A stretch of 64,000 nucleotides of DNA from Pedobacter sp. MC2016-24 (GCF_015223055.1 NZ_JADFBX010000006.1:278171-342170), one strand, 5' to 3'; numbered from the stretch's first letter, positions 44,851-53,365 are shown. Notes: a model not told the origin generated them from the sequence alone. Numbers and translations are program-made.

Positions 44851-45797
44851 TTGTTTTCAGACAACAGAATCTGGTTTTGGTTACGACTTATTTTCAGATC
44901 CATGGTTTGCGCGATGGTTTTAAGATTATCATCCAGGCTGCTTTGGGCTTTAAGTGTAGTGGTGATGGTTTTGCCATGTAGGTTAGGGCTTGTCAATTTG
45001 ATTTCTGCACCGTAGGCCTCGTTTAATGTACCAATCAATACAGATAGGGGCGTATTTCTGGCAATGAACAGCTGGCTGCGGTAATAATTGTACAATTCGT
45101 CGGTGGTTTGCCCTTTTGCCAGATGGTCGGACTTAGCCGAAATCAGTACTTTTTCTCCTTTTCGCAATTCAATTTCTTCTTTGCCGATCTGCACTTTAAC
45201 GATCCCGGTTTCTACAATAACTTCCGTTTCATGGTTTAAATGCTTGATGTTAAAAGAGGTTCCAACTACTGTAACAGCTACTTTTTCTATCTCGATAACA
45301 AAAGGATGCCTTTGATCGTGTGCCACCTGGAAGAACACATTGCCCTGCGTTAATTTTAAACTCCGATGTCTCTTGAAATTACTGATATAGCTGATTTTAG
45401 AGTTTTTATTGAGCGTAATTTCAGAGCCATCTGGTAATTTTTTAGTGATCACCTCGTTGCTGGATGCCAGGTCTGTATAGGCCGAAGAACTAAATAGGCT
45501 ATAGGTACTCCACAACCCCGCAATAAGCAGTAGCACCGCTGCAATTTTTAACCATCCAAAATTTCTTTTGAGTGGAATCACACGAGTTTGTACGGTTCTC
45601 TCTTTGAACTTTAACCAGGCCTGATCTTCATTTACCATGGTGTTGGAAGCCAGTTTTTTACTGCTTAACCAAATCTGTTCAAACTGGCTAAAGTATTTTT
45701 TATTGGCAGGACTTTCCTCCAGCCAGGTATCGATGCTGATTTTTTCGGCTGTGGTTGCTTCATTTAAAAGAAACCGTATCAATAATTCATCTGTCAT
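44847..45797 (-). CDS. FecR-family anti-sigma regulator (second system)
   Basis: A 316-aa inner-membrane regulator. Cytoplasmic residues 1-80 contain the FecR N-terminal pattern (LLNEATTAEKISIDTWL), a transmembrane helix lies at about 85-103 (WLKIAAVLLLIAGLWSTY), and the periplasmic FecR domain follows with LPDGSEITLNKNSKISY, GNVFFQVAHD and VVGTSFNIKH. The C-terminal segment resembles the part that meets STN domains. It lies 9 nt after the sigma gene and overlaps the STN gene, so all three are made together. Confidence 0.93.
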   Translation of the reverse strand: MTDELLIRFLLNEATTAEKISIDTWLEESPANKKYFSQFEQIWLSSKKLASNTMVNEDQAWLKFKERTVQTRVIPLKRNFGWLKIAAVLLLIAGLWSTYSLFSSSAYTDLASSNEVITKKLPDGSEITLNKNSKISYISNFKRHRSLKLTQGNVFFQVAHDQRHPFVIEIEKVAVTVVGTSFNIKHLNHETEVIVETGIVKVQIGKEEIELRKGEKVLISAKSDHLAKGQTTDELYNYYRSQLFIARNTPLSVLIGTLNEAYGAEIKLTSPNLHGKTITTTLKAQSSLDDNLKTIAQTMDLKISRNQNQILLSENK

Positions 45798-45806
45798 CTG
45801 TTTCCT

Positions 45807-46403
45807 TTAATTAAAAAAGTTCTTATAAAAAATTATCCAGGGTAATGATAGGGTAATGAGTGTAATGAAATCTGCCAGCTTAAGCCTCAGTATTTTTAAA
45901 GCCTTGCCCATTTGATTTTCTACGGTTTTGATTGAAAGCCCCAATTGCTCAGCAATCTCCCTGTACTTCAACTCTTCAAAACGGCTCATTTGAAAGATCG
46001 TTCTGCAATGCTCCGGAAGTTCATTTAAAGCCTGATGTAGTTTCATTTCCAATTCATTCAATTCAACCCTAGAAGAGGCTGCCTCATGGCTGTCGTTCAT
46101 AGAATAGGCTGCATAGTCCTGGTACTTCGTTTCCACTTTTTGACGTTTGATGTAATTTAAGCTATCGTGATAGACACATTTATACAGGTAAGCTTTGATG
46201 GACGTCTGCACCTGGAGCAACTCCCGTTTTTCCCAAAATTTAAGGAACATGTTTTGTACAATTTCTTCTGCCAGGTCCTGATCACGCAGAATCACATTGG
46301 CATAAGCATGCAGCTCCTTATAATGTGATTTGAACAATTGTTCAAAAGACAAGTCGTTATGATACTCTGTGACGGATGCTGAAGCAGGATAATTCAATTC
46401 CAA
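45807..46403 (-). CDS. ECF RNA polymerase sigma factor (second), TTG start
   Basis: A 198-aa Bacteroidetes-type ECF sigma. Region 2: ELHAYANVILRDQDLAEEIV; region 4: LKYREIAEQLGLSIKTVENQ; a hydrophobic C-terminal tail ITLSLPWIIFYKNFF could touch the membrane. No ATG exists upstream of region 2 in this frame. The first candidate is TTG 46403 (M-E-L-N), with TTG 46397 or a TTG at 46352 as alternatives; the last still leaves region 2 intact. A promoter just upstream places the RNA start near the first TTG. Confidence 0.88.
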   Translation of the reverse strand: MELNYPASASVTEYHNDLSFEQLFKSHYKELHAYANVILRDQDLAEEIVQNMFLKFWEKRELLQVQTSIKAYLYKCVYHDSLNYIKRQKVETKYQDYAAYSMNDSHEAASSRVELNELEMKLHQALNELPEHCRTIFQMSRFEELKYREIAEQLGLSIKTVENQMGKALKILRLKLADFITLITLSLPWIIFYKNFFN

Positions 46404-46419
46404 GGGCTTTAAATCTTTT

Positions 46420-46448
46420 CAAATATATTAGTTTTTGCTTTGAACAAT
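46420..46448 (-). promoter_or_regulatory. Promoter of the second sigma/FecR operon
   Basis: On the minus strand TATATTTG (46427-46420) fits the -7 consensus; ATTG (46448-46445) is a partial -33 at 17 bp. The predicted RNA start is about 10 nt upstream of TTG 46403. Confidence 0.4.
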
Positions 46449-46453
46449 TGTGG

Positions 46454-47038
46454 TCAAAGATTTATTCGTTTCAGGAGTTCCATTCCGCTAGGGCTGCTCG
46501 TGGTAATGAGGTCAATGTATTCTACTTTAGGATACAAGAATGTTCCGCCGTTGATACGTACAAATACCCGTTTCAGCAATAAATCTTTACCTTCGTCTCT
46601 AATGTAAATGCGATATCGGTGATCTGACTCGGTTTTTTTGAGATACAAAGGCATGCTTTTATACGCCATGAGTCTGATTTCATAAACCTCGTTTTCCAGG
46701 GCTTTACATTTAATACCGTATGCAAATTTTTGCTCCACCAGGCTCAATTCTTTCGTGCTTCCATCTTCAGCATAGCGAATCCAGGAGCTTTTTACCGGAT
46801 TTGCTTTGTTGACTTGCCCCTCTGCATTTAAATTCAGTTCATAAATGACGGTATTGGCATCGGGGTTTCGTTGCAGAAAGAAAAGCAGGTTATTGCCGCG
46901 GGGAGTCGGCAGATTGTTTTCAAAGTCAGGCTGATTTACATTTGGGCCATTTTGAGCAAGGATGTCCTGACTAAACAACAATGCGATACCCAGGATCATC
47001 ACGATTGCCGTTAACAATTTTAAGTTGTTTTTTTTCAT
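46454..47038 (-). CDS. DUF4833-like secreted protein
   Basis: A 194-aa precursor with a signal peptide (LLTAIVMILGIALLFSQDILAQ). The mature part has features I associate with DUF4833: LLFFLQRNPDANTVIYELN, SWIRYAEDGSTKELS and QKFAYGIKC, then beta strands up to KVEYIDLITTS. The function is unknown. The ATG at 47038 is preferred because it gives a proper signal peptide. The frame stays open a further 53 codons upstream to an ATG at 47197, which would put a cytoplasmic extension before the helix. It lies just upstream of the sigma operon promoter. Confidence 0.75.
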   Translation of the reverse strand: MKKNNLKLLTAIVMILGIALLFSQDILAQNGPNVNQPDFENNLPTPRGNNLLFFLQRNPDANTVIYELNLNAEGQVNKANPVKSSWIRYAEDGSTKELSLVEQKFAYGIKCKALENEVYEIRLMAYKSMPLYLKKTESDHRYRIYIRDEGKDLLLKRVFVRINGGTFLYPKVEYIDLITTSSPSGMELLKRINL

Positions 47039-47223
47039 AACATGTTGGGCTGTGATGGTTTTAGCAGTCTGTAGTTTTCTATATTTAGCTATTTCCGATG
47101 GGTTTCCGAAGATGAAAAATAACAGTTCAGCGATTCCATCATTGGGTTTAATGTCCTTAAACATATCTCTGTACATATAAAGCTTCAAGAAAGGCAAAGC
47201 CTGGTGGTATAAGGTAATTGGAC

Positions 47224-47874
47224 TTATAACTTAATGAGTTTACCGGAACCGCTTATTTTAGAATCCACTTCGGGTACACCCAGGTATTCCACTTTTCCGC
47301 TACCGCTTATCCTCACTTTTAAATGATCTTCAACGCCTATTGTAACTGATCCGCTACCAGACAAATCTATATCCGCTTTTTTAGTACTGAGCTTTTTTAA
47401 ATCTGCTTCGCCAGAACCGGAAATGCTGATATTGGTTTCCTTAGCTGTAATCAGGTCATTGGCTTCCACTTCCCCTGAGCCGCTAATGGATATTTTAAGT
47501 GTTTCAATGACTGGGAACTGACCTGCAATGTCTAGCTCAGTGCTGCCACTTAAAGAAATGGTATTCAGGTATGGAAGCGTAACAAATGCTTCCACATCAT
47601 CGTGTTGTACACTGGCCTTTTGATAGCCCAGGTACAAAATGCCGTTAACAATTTCGGTTTTGTAATAGGGAAGGAGGTTGTTCGATCCTTTCAATACCAC
47701 TTTGTGGGCGCTGCCATAACTGATGTGGATAGGGGTTGATCCGCTGGTATTTACGCCTGTAAAATTACCTGGTTCGCGGGTTTCAGCTATTTTATCGCCA
47801 CTGGCGGTTAATTTGTCTTTACTGCAAGCCATCCATAAGCAGGCAAATGCAGTGTACATGAGTATTTTTTTCAT
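47224..47874 (-). CDS. GIN-domain (DUF2807) lipoprotein
   Basis: A 216-aa lipoprotein (Cys after FACLWMA) with the putative auto-transporter adhesin head GIN domain, a right-handed beta-helix. Its hallmark is the repeated SGSGE or SGSG motif, seen as ISISGSGEVEA, ISISGSGEADL, DLSGSGSVTI and ISGSGKVEY. It is common in Bacteroidota and usually has no assigned function. It follows the repeat protein at 47905 by 30 nt on the same strand and is probably cotranscribed. Confidence 0.9.
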   Translation of the reverse strand: MKKILMYTAFACLWMACSKDKLTASGDKIAETREPGNFTGVNTSGSTPIHISYGSAHKVVLKGSNNLLPYYKTEIVNGILYLGYQKASVQHDDVEAFVTLPYLNTISLSGSTELDIAGQFPVIETLKISISGSGEVEANDLITAKETNISISGSGEADLKKLSTKKADIDLSGSGSVTIGVEDHLKVRISGSGKVEYLGVPEVDSKISGSGKLIKL

Positions 47875-47904
47875 AGCAATGAAATTGAGTTGTTGTGTTA
47901 TCTG

Positions 47905-49032
47905 TTAAAAAATAAATTGAATGCCGCCGGTATAGCCCAGGTATAGTGCGTTGAGGTTATTGCCCCATTTGCTTTCCCAGGATTTGATGTACTTTTTAGT
48001 GAGCGTGCGGCCCTCGTAACTATCGGTATTGATGAAGTTTAATGCTGGTCCGGCAAATATTTCGATATTCGGACTGATTTTGAAGGCAGGTAAAATGCGC
48101 AGTGAAGATTTGAAATAATCACCCTTTTTAAAGTTTTCAAGGGAGCCTGCAGCGAGTTCTGCATTTACCCGGAAGGAGTTAGACTGAAATAAGTGTGCAC
48201 CCAAGCCGACTTCAAATGCATATACCGCTTCGGTATTTTCAAAATTATAGCCGATACCAATAATCCCATAGAGCTTTTTACCGCCGGACCTGAATGTGGC
48301 CAGGGTTGTCAGATTTTCATCTGTGGTTAAAGCAATACTTTTTTCGCCGTTTTTAACCAGGTTGATGATTCCAATGGGAAAGTCACTGCTGTCGGCCACA
48401 TTAATGAAACCAGCAATCTGTGCACCCTTAACTTTCTTTGCAATATTGATAAAACCTGCAATTTGTGATCCTTTGACGTCTTTAGCCGTGTTCATAAAAC
48501 CCGCTACTTGTGTTGCACTCACAGATTTGGCAATATTGGTGAAGCCGGCAAACTGCGAGCCAGCCAGGTTTGCAGCTTTATTCATAAAGCCGCCAATCTG
48601 GATGCCTTCAACGTCTTTGGCAAGGTTGGCAAATCCTGAAATTTGTGCACCTTTAACCTGACCTGCGGCGATGTTGCCAAATCCGGCAATGGCAAAACCA
48701 TCACCAGAACCATAGGTGTTGAGGACGCCGGCAAATTGCGCTCCGCTAGCCTGATGTTTGATGTGGTTAGAAAAACCTGCAACCTGGAGTCCGGATGCGT
48801 TACCGCGAACAATGGTGCTTATTCCGGAAAAGGATGCCCCGTTTTCTGCTGCCGAAACCCCGGCAATCAAATGAAGGGAGAACTTGTTGGTGTCCAGCGG
48901 GGCATGGGTGCCGTTGCTGCTCAATGGATAAACCAGGCCCACATGGATTTTTCCGTTGGAACTGTGTTGTGCGCTGGCAGTTAGTCCGCTGGCAAGTAAA
49001 ATCGCATGTAATGTGTTGCGTAAAATGTTCAT
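47905..49032 (-). CDS. LA_2272-type surface-repeat protein
   Basis: A 375-aa secreted protein with signal peptide (SGLTASAQ). Residues 79-220 are about nine 15-residue repeats of the form V-K-G-x-Q-I-A-G-F-x-N-I-A-K-x; six run in strict register. The rest (about 225-375) is a beta-rich domain ending in a terminal aromatic (GGIQFIF), like a small outer-membrane barrel. It shares repeats and C-terminal style (IEIFAGPALNF against IGVFAGPTYYY) with the STN protein at 43111 but has no STN domain. Possibly the target or co-receptor of that signalling system. Confidence 0.8.
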   Translation of the reverse strand: MNILRNTLHAILLASGLTASAQHSSNGKIHVGLVYPLSSNGTHAPLDTNKFSLHLIAGVSAAENGASFSGISTIVRGNASGLQVAGFSNHIKHQASGAQFAGVLNTYGSGDGFAIAGFGNIAAGQVKGAQISGFANLAKDVEGIQIGGFMNKAANLAGSQFAGFTNIAKSVSATQVAGFMNTAKDVKGSQIAGFINIAKKVKGAQIAGFINVADSSDFPIGIINLVKNGEKSIALTTDENLTTLATFRSGGKKLYGIIGIGYNFENTEAVYAFEVGLGAHLFQSNSFRVNAELAAGSLENFKKGDYFKSSLRILPAFKISPNIEIFAGPALNFINTDSYEGRTLTKKYIKSWESKWGNNLNALYLGYTGGIQFIF

Positions 49033-49098
49033 TGTTGTCTTATTTTAGGGTAGGACAACGAGATGAGCTTTTACCCCCACGCAGAATTTATAATTTTT

Positions 49099-50289
49099 TT
49101 AAAGGCTGCTGATGTTTCGTCTTCCTACAGATAAAACCACTAAGGAAAGGATAGAAGTGGCCGCCATAATAGCCACCATAGGTAATGCCGAATCTGCGCT
49201 AAAAAATCCGATAAAAGCAGAAGCCAGTGCACCCAGACCCATTTGTAAAGCGCCCATTAATGCCGATGCACTCCCTGCATTTTTAGTAAACGGTGCCAGC
49301 GAAAGTGCTGCAGCATTGGGATTGGCTACACCCAGGCAACATAAGAAGGCGAATAGAAGTCCTATGGTTTCTGCCAGACCAAACCAGCCGTTTAAGGTTC
49401 CGGTTAAAAATATAATGACAGTAACCACTTGTGCTACCAGGGCAGCATAGATCAGTTGTTCGCTTTTATATTTTTTAAGCATCAGGGTGTTGACCTGACT
49501 GGAGCCGATAAATCCTACAGATAGGAAAGCAAAGATCCAGCCGTATGTTTCCTCTCTGACTTTAAATAGGGACATGAAGAGCATCGGAGAACTGGTGATG
49601 TATACAAACAATCCTGCAAAGGCCAATGCGCCGGTAATTGCATAGGTGTAAAATTGTGGTTCGCGCAGTACGGCAATGAAATTGTTCAGGATTGGCCTGG
49701 GCTTTAGGGACATGCTGGCATCTGGCTGATAATTGCTGGGTAACCAAAGTTTACTGGCAATTAAGTTAAAAATTCCAATGCCCGTCAGGATCAGGAAAAC
49801 TGCATGCCATCCGAATGCTACCGTTACATAACCACCTAAAGTAGGGGCAATCATAGGCGATACGCCCAATACCAACATCAGTAATGCAAATACTTTGGCA
49901 TTTTCGCTAACCGGAAATAAATCGCGTACCATAGCGATCGCTGCAACCGTGGCAGCACAACTGCCCAGGGCTTGTATAAATCTTAAGGCAATGAAAGCGT
50001 CAATGCTATGTGTTAAGGCACAGCCCAGGGAGGCTAAAATGTATACGAGCAAACCAATGAACAGCGGTGTTTTTCTGCCGAACTTATCCAATAAGGGGCC
50101 ATAGAGCAGCTGACCGGCAGAAATGCCAATAAAATAGCTGGACAACGACCAGGCTACTTTTCCTTCGTTGGTATGCAGGTCTCTGGCAATTGCTTTAAAT
50201 CCCGGAAGGTACATGTCGATGGAAAATGGTCCTAATGCTGTTAATGATCCTAAAATAAGGATCAGGGTAAAATATTTCTTTTGAGTCAT
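49099..50289 (-). CDS. Bcr/CflA-type MFS drug transporter
   Basis: A 396-aa, 12-helix multidrug antiporter. It shows the N-terminal FSIDMYLPGFKAIARDL typical of Bcr/CflA, the motif A loop GPLLDKFGRKTPLF and RFIQALGSCAATVAAIAMVRDLF of helices 4-5. ATG 50289 gives the standard MFS start; the long upstream frame overlaps the divergent regulator and lacks any sense as transporter sequence. It is divergent from the AraC-type regulator at 50425 across 135 bp, so that regulator may control it. Confidence 0.92.
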   Translation of the reverse strand: MTQKKYFTLILILGSLTALGPFSIDMYLPGFKAIARDLHTNEGKVAWSLSSYFIGISAGQLLYGPLLDKFGRKTPLFIGLLVYILASLGCALTHSIDAFIALRFIQALGSCAATVAAIAMVRDLFPVSENAKVFALLMLVLGVSPMIAPTLGGYVTVAFGWHAVFLILTGIGIFNLIASKLWLPSNYQPDASMSLKPRPILNNFIAVLREPQFYTYAITGALAFAGLFVYITSSPMLFMSLFKVREETYGWIFAFLSVGFIGSSQVNTLMLKKYKSEQLIYAALVAQVVTVIIFLTGTLNGWFGLAETIGLLFAFLCCLGVANPNAAALSLAPFTKNAGSASALMGALQMGLGALASAFIGFFSADSALPMVAIMAATSILSLVVLSVGRRNISSL

Positions 50290-50424
50290 AAAATTCGGGG
50301 AAACAAAACTGGTTGGGAAAATGAAGTCCAAAATTATATAACTTTTGGCAGACATTATGTAAATTGTAGTGCTGTTTATTAATTTATCTTTGTATTTCAT
50401 ATTTGAACTTAGCTGCTGATTTGT

Positions 50425-50988
50425 ATGTTGTATATTAAAAATATGGTTTGCGACCGATGTATCCTGATTGTTAAACAACAATTTGAGGGCATGGGCTTAA
50501 AGGTGACCGATATTTCCCTGGGAAAGATTGCGACTGATCCTGAACCGGATGCAAATCAAATCACAGCTATAGGAAAAATGCTCGAAGGCCTCGGCTTTGA
50601 ATTGATTGATAAAGAAAAAGACCAGTTGGTTGAACAGATCAAAACGCAGATCATCAATCTGGTTCATTATTCTGACTTAAATGAGGTTAATCAAAGTATA
50701 CTGCAGGCTGTAGCTGAACATTTGAATAAGGATGCGGCTTATTTGAGCAGGTTGTTCTCGGAATCGGAAGGTTTAACGATCGAAAAATACATCATCCAGC
50801 AGAAAGTAGAAAAAGTAAAAGAATTTCTAGAGTACGGGGAGTTAAACTTAAATGAAATTGCTTACAAAATGGGCTATAGCAGTAGTGCACACCTGTCTAC
50901 TCAATTTAAATTGCTTACCGGCTTAACCCCAAGTAAGTATAAAGGGAATGCTTCAAACGGCAGACGCGCACTGGATAAAATCGGTTAA
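50425..50988 (+). CDS. AraC-type regulator with HMA-like N-terminus
   Basis: A 187-aa protein in two parts. Residues 1-70 resemble a small ferredoxin-like heavy-metal-associated domain: MLYIKNMVCDRCILIVK with a C-x-x-C pair at 9 and 12. Residues about 85-180 are an AraC helix-turn-helix pair, LNKDAAYLSRLFSESEGLTIEKYI and LNEIAYKMGYSSSAHLSTQF. This could make it a metal-, thiol- or redox-sensing activator. It is divergent from the Bcr/CflA pump. The start is at 50425; ATG 50443 would remove part of the first strand. Confidence 0.85.
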   Translation: MLYIKNMVCDRCILIVKQQFEGMGLKVTDISLGKIATDPEPDANQITAIGKMLEGLGFELIDKEKDQLVEQIKTQIINLVHYSDLNEVNQSILQAVAEHLNKDAAYLSRLFSESEGLTIEKYIIQQKVEKVKEFLEYGELNLNEIAYKMGYSSSAHLSTQFKLLTGLTPSKYKGNASNGRRALDKIG

Positions 50989-51273
50989 TCTTAAGGTCAG
51001 GCCCTCACATAGTTCGCACCTGGTTCAGACTTCCTTCGCAAAACGGGCCCCTTTCATGCGCTTTCTGTGGAGCATGTGCGAGCAATGTGTGAAGAAGGTA
51101 TTTTTTTGTGAACATCTTGTCACGTACTGGTAGTATCGCAGAAAGAATGTAACAAATTCTAAAAAATATAGTCTTTATATATTAATGATTTAGTAAAATT
51201 AATTTTAGACTATCCATCTAAATTAGTATCATTAGGATTTAAAATACAATCTACTGAAAAACGAAATTTACGA
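50989..51273. other. Intergenic region before the Ter operon
   Basis: 285 bp without a convincing gene. The first 130 bp are comparatively GC-rich and hold words such as GCATGTGCGAGC; no tRNA or known RNA fold was recognised. The last 110 bp are AT-rich and carry ATAGTCT (51168-51174) and AGACTAT (51207-51213), perfect 7-bp arms 32 bases apart. No clean TTTG-N19-TAnnTTTG promoter was found, although the Ter operon must start here. Confidence 0.4.
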
Positions 51274-51969
51274 ATGCCTAATTATAAACACTATTCTTTT
51301 GATTTGTGGTTAACGTTAATTAAGTCGAATCCCGACTTTAAGATTGAGCGAACCAAATATTTCCATCAACATTTTAATCCAAAAAAGAAGTCTTTCGAGG
51401 AGGTAGCCCAGGTTTTCAGAAAGGTAGACCTGATGGTAAACGCCATCAACGAGAAAACCGGTAAAAATATTGATGCAGATGAAATGTACCTCCTGGTGAT
51501 CAGTATCATAAATGATTATGAAACAACTTTTCAGGATATAGATACCGAATCTCTGTATGCTGAAATGGAAGTACTTTTATTCAAACATATGCCCCTGTTA
51601 TATTGTTCTCAATGTATTGAAGTATTGACTAAAATTAAAGAATCGGGTTTGAACACAACCAATATTTTAAGCAACACAGGTTTTATTAAAGGAAAAACAC
51701 TAAGAAAGGTAATCAAAGCCCTGGATTTGGATGCCTTAATTGACTTTCAATTGTACTCTGATGAGGTTAGACTGTCCAAACCTAATCCCTTGTTTTTTAA
51801 ACTGATGCTCGATACCATCGACAAAACCAAACACCCTAAGCTTGCTTTACACGAAATCATTCATGTTGGAGACAATCCCAATGCGGATGTTTTAGGTGCA
51901 CAAGGGATTGGCATCAACACCTTGCTGATCAATTCCAACCATTTATCAATTTCACATTTACTGATATGA
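51274..51969 (+). CDS. HAD-family hydrolase of a Ter operon
   Basis: A 231-aa haloacid-dehalogenase-type phosphatase. Motif I is SFDLWLTL (nucleophile Asp9; Trp replaces the second Asp, as in several HADs), motif II is ILSNTG near 131, motif III Lys is in RLSKPNP near 170, and motif IV is HVGDNPNAD near 205. The helical cap lies between motifs I and II. The ATG of the next gene overlaps its stop (ATGA). HAD enzymes of this kind occur in Ter-associated clusters described by Aravind and colleagues, where they were proposed to act on a nucleotide-like metabolite. The substrate is unknown. Confidence 0.88.
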   Translation: MPNYKHYSFDLWLTLIKSNPDFKIERTKYFHQHFNPKKKSFEEVAQVFRKVDLMVNAINEKTGKNIDADEMYLLVISIINDYETTFQDIDTESLYAEMEVLLFKHMPLLYCSQCIEVLTKIKESGLNTTNILSNTGFIKGKTLRKVIKALDLDALIDFQLYSDEVRLSKPNPLFFKLMLDTIDKTKHPKLALHEIIHVGDNPNADVLGAQGIGINTLLINSNHLSISHLLI

Positions 51970-52802
51970 TCCCATATACCTACGCCCTGCACAAAATTAA
52001 CAATACCAGTAATTTTGGATTTCATGCTGATGATTACAGCCGTTTTAAATTTGGAGACGAATTGGTTTCCCGGAATTTTGGTAAAGAACTGGCTGACGGC
52101 TTTATCCGCGATTTTTTAGCCGATAACCTGATTACGGAGCAAATTGTGGTCATTTCAAGTCCATATTGCTTTATTCCAACAGCTACTTTTGCCATGAAAA
52201 ACCACTTTGTAAACCGGTTGAACCGCTGGTTGGTGGAACATGGCGGATTGGTGGTACAGGAAGCCAAGGTACACCGTACCATTACCTACAAGGAAGATTA
52301 TGGCGAGCTGAGTGCTGAGGACAGGATGAAATTGATCGGCAATGATTCTTTTCACATCGACAAAGATTTTTTGAAGGACAAAACTTTATTGTTTCTGGAT
52401 GACATTAAAATCACAGGCAGTCATGAAAGGATGATTATGAAAATGGTTAAAGCATATGGATTGAAGAATGACATCCACATGCTTTATTTTGCCGAATTGG
52501 TGAATAAAGAAATTCATCCAAACATTGAAAATCATTTGAATTATCACCAGATCAAGTCAATTTTTGACCTGGATGAGATCATCAAAAGCGGTTATTTCAG
52601 TATAAATACCAGGATCGTTAAATATATCTTAAATTGCGATTTCGACAGCTTTGCCATTTTTTTGGAAAAGCAAAGTGCTGAATTTATCAATAACTTGTAC
52701 GATTTATCGTTAGGTAACAGTTACCATACCATACCCTCGTACGCTGAAAATTTGAATTACATAAAGAACTACATTAATAATAAAAACTATAAATTGATTT
52801 AA
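51966..52802 (+). CDS. Phosphoribosyltransferase-like protein of a Ter operon
   Basis: A 278-aa protein with a type I PRTase core. The PRPP-binding loop is LLFLDDIKITGSHE near residue 140: hydrophobics, two acids, then T-G. Upstream VVISSPYCFIPTATFAMK may be the first pyrophosphate-loop region. The C-terminal 90 residues are specific to this group. In the Ter clusters analysed by Anantharaman, Iyer and Aravind, such PRTases with HAD and ATP-grasp proteins were predicted to make a nucleoside-like product. Here it overlaps the HAD gene by 4 nt and lies 2 nt before terD. No ATP-grasp gene is in the operon. Confidence 0.8.
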   Translation: MIPYTYALHKINNTSNFGFHADDYSRFKFGDELVSRNFGKELADGFIRDFLADNLITEQIVVISSPYCFIPTATFAMKNHFVNRLNRWLVEHGGLVVQEAKVHRTITYKEDYGELSAEDRMKLIGNDSFHIDKDFLKDKTLLFLDDIKITGSHERMIMKMVKAYGLKNDIHMLYFAELVNKEIHPNIENHLNYHQIKSIFDLDEIIKSGYFSINTRIVKYILNCDFDSFAIFLEKQSAEFINNLYDLSLGNSYHTIPSYAENLNYIKNYINNKNYKLI

Positions 52803-52804
52803 AT

Positions 52805-53359
52805 ATGGCTATTAACTTGCAAAAAGGGCAGAGAGAAAATATTGATGCTCCCAAATTTACCATCGGTTTAGGCTGGGACAACAACAGCTCAACCACCGGT
52901 ACTGCCTTTGACTTAGATGCCTCTGTGTTTATTTTAAATGACCAGAAGAAATTGGTTTCTGATGAGCATCTGGTGTTTTATAACAATTTGAAGTCTCCTG
53001 ATGGTGCTATAGAACACTCTGGTGATAACCTGACAGGCGCCGGTGATGGCGATGATGAACAGATTAAGGTTGACCTGACCCGCATTGATAGTAAAGTAAA
53101 CGAAATTTGTATTGTGGTTACCATTCATGATGCGGATAACAGGAGACAAAATTTTGGACAGGTAAGAAATTCTTACGTACGCATTTTTGATGCGGTGACG
53201 AATGAAGTGGTATTGAAATATGAATTGGAAGAAGATTTCTCGATCGAAACGGCTGTTGAATTTGGAAGAATTTACAAACGCGACGATAAATGGAAATTTG
53301 AAGCCGTAGGCATGGGCATGAAAGGTGGTTTACAGGATTATTTAAATAAATATCAATAA
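52805..53359 (+). CDS. terD: TerD-family calcium-binding stress protein (first)
   Basis: A 184-aa TerD domain protein starting MAINLQKGQRENID. Two acidic Ca-binding regions are visible: FDLDASVFIL and HSGDNLTGAGDGDDEQIKVD. The late core RNSYVRIFDAVTNEVVLKYEL and FGRIYKRDDKWKFEAVG is typical. TerD proteins are cytoplasmic or membrane-associated and belong to tellurite, phage and oxidative stress responses. The first of two neighbouring paralogues, 2 nt after the PRTase gene. Confidence 0.95.
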   Translation: MAINLQKGQRENIDAPKFTIGLGWDNNSSTTGTAFDLDASVFILNDQKKLVSDEHLVFYNNLKSPDGAIEHSGDNLTGAGDGDDEQIKVDLTRIDSKVNEICIVVTIHDADNRRQNFGQVRNSYVRIFDAVTNEVVLKYELEEDFSIETAVEFGRIYKRDDKWKFEAVGMGMKGGLQDYLNKYQ

Positions 53360-53365
53360 GAAATT

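Noticed and set aside
48296..48661. 121-codon plus-strand frame opposite the repeat protein
   Set aside because: It is an antisense shadow created by the 45-bp coding repeats, with no start context.
50290..50481. N-terminal extension of the Bcr/CflA transporter
   Set aside because: It has no similarity to MFS start regions and runs antisense into the divergent AraC-type gene; ATG 50289 gives the normal start.
50989..51133. Possible tRNA because of a GGTTCAGACTTCC stretch
   Set aside because: No acceptor stem, anticodon arm or proper T-loop could be formed around it.
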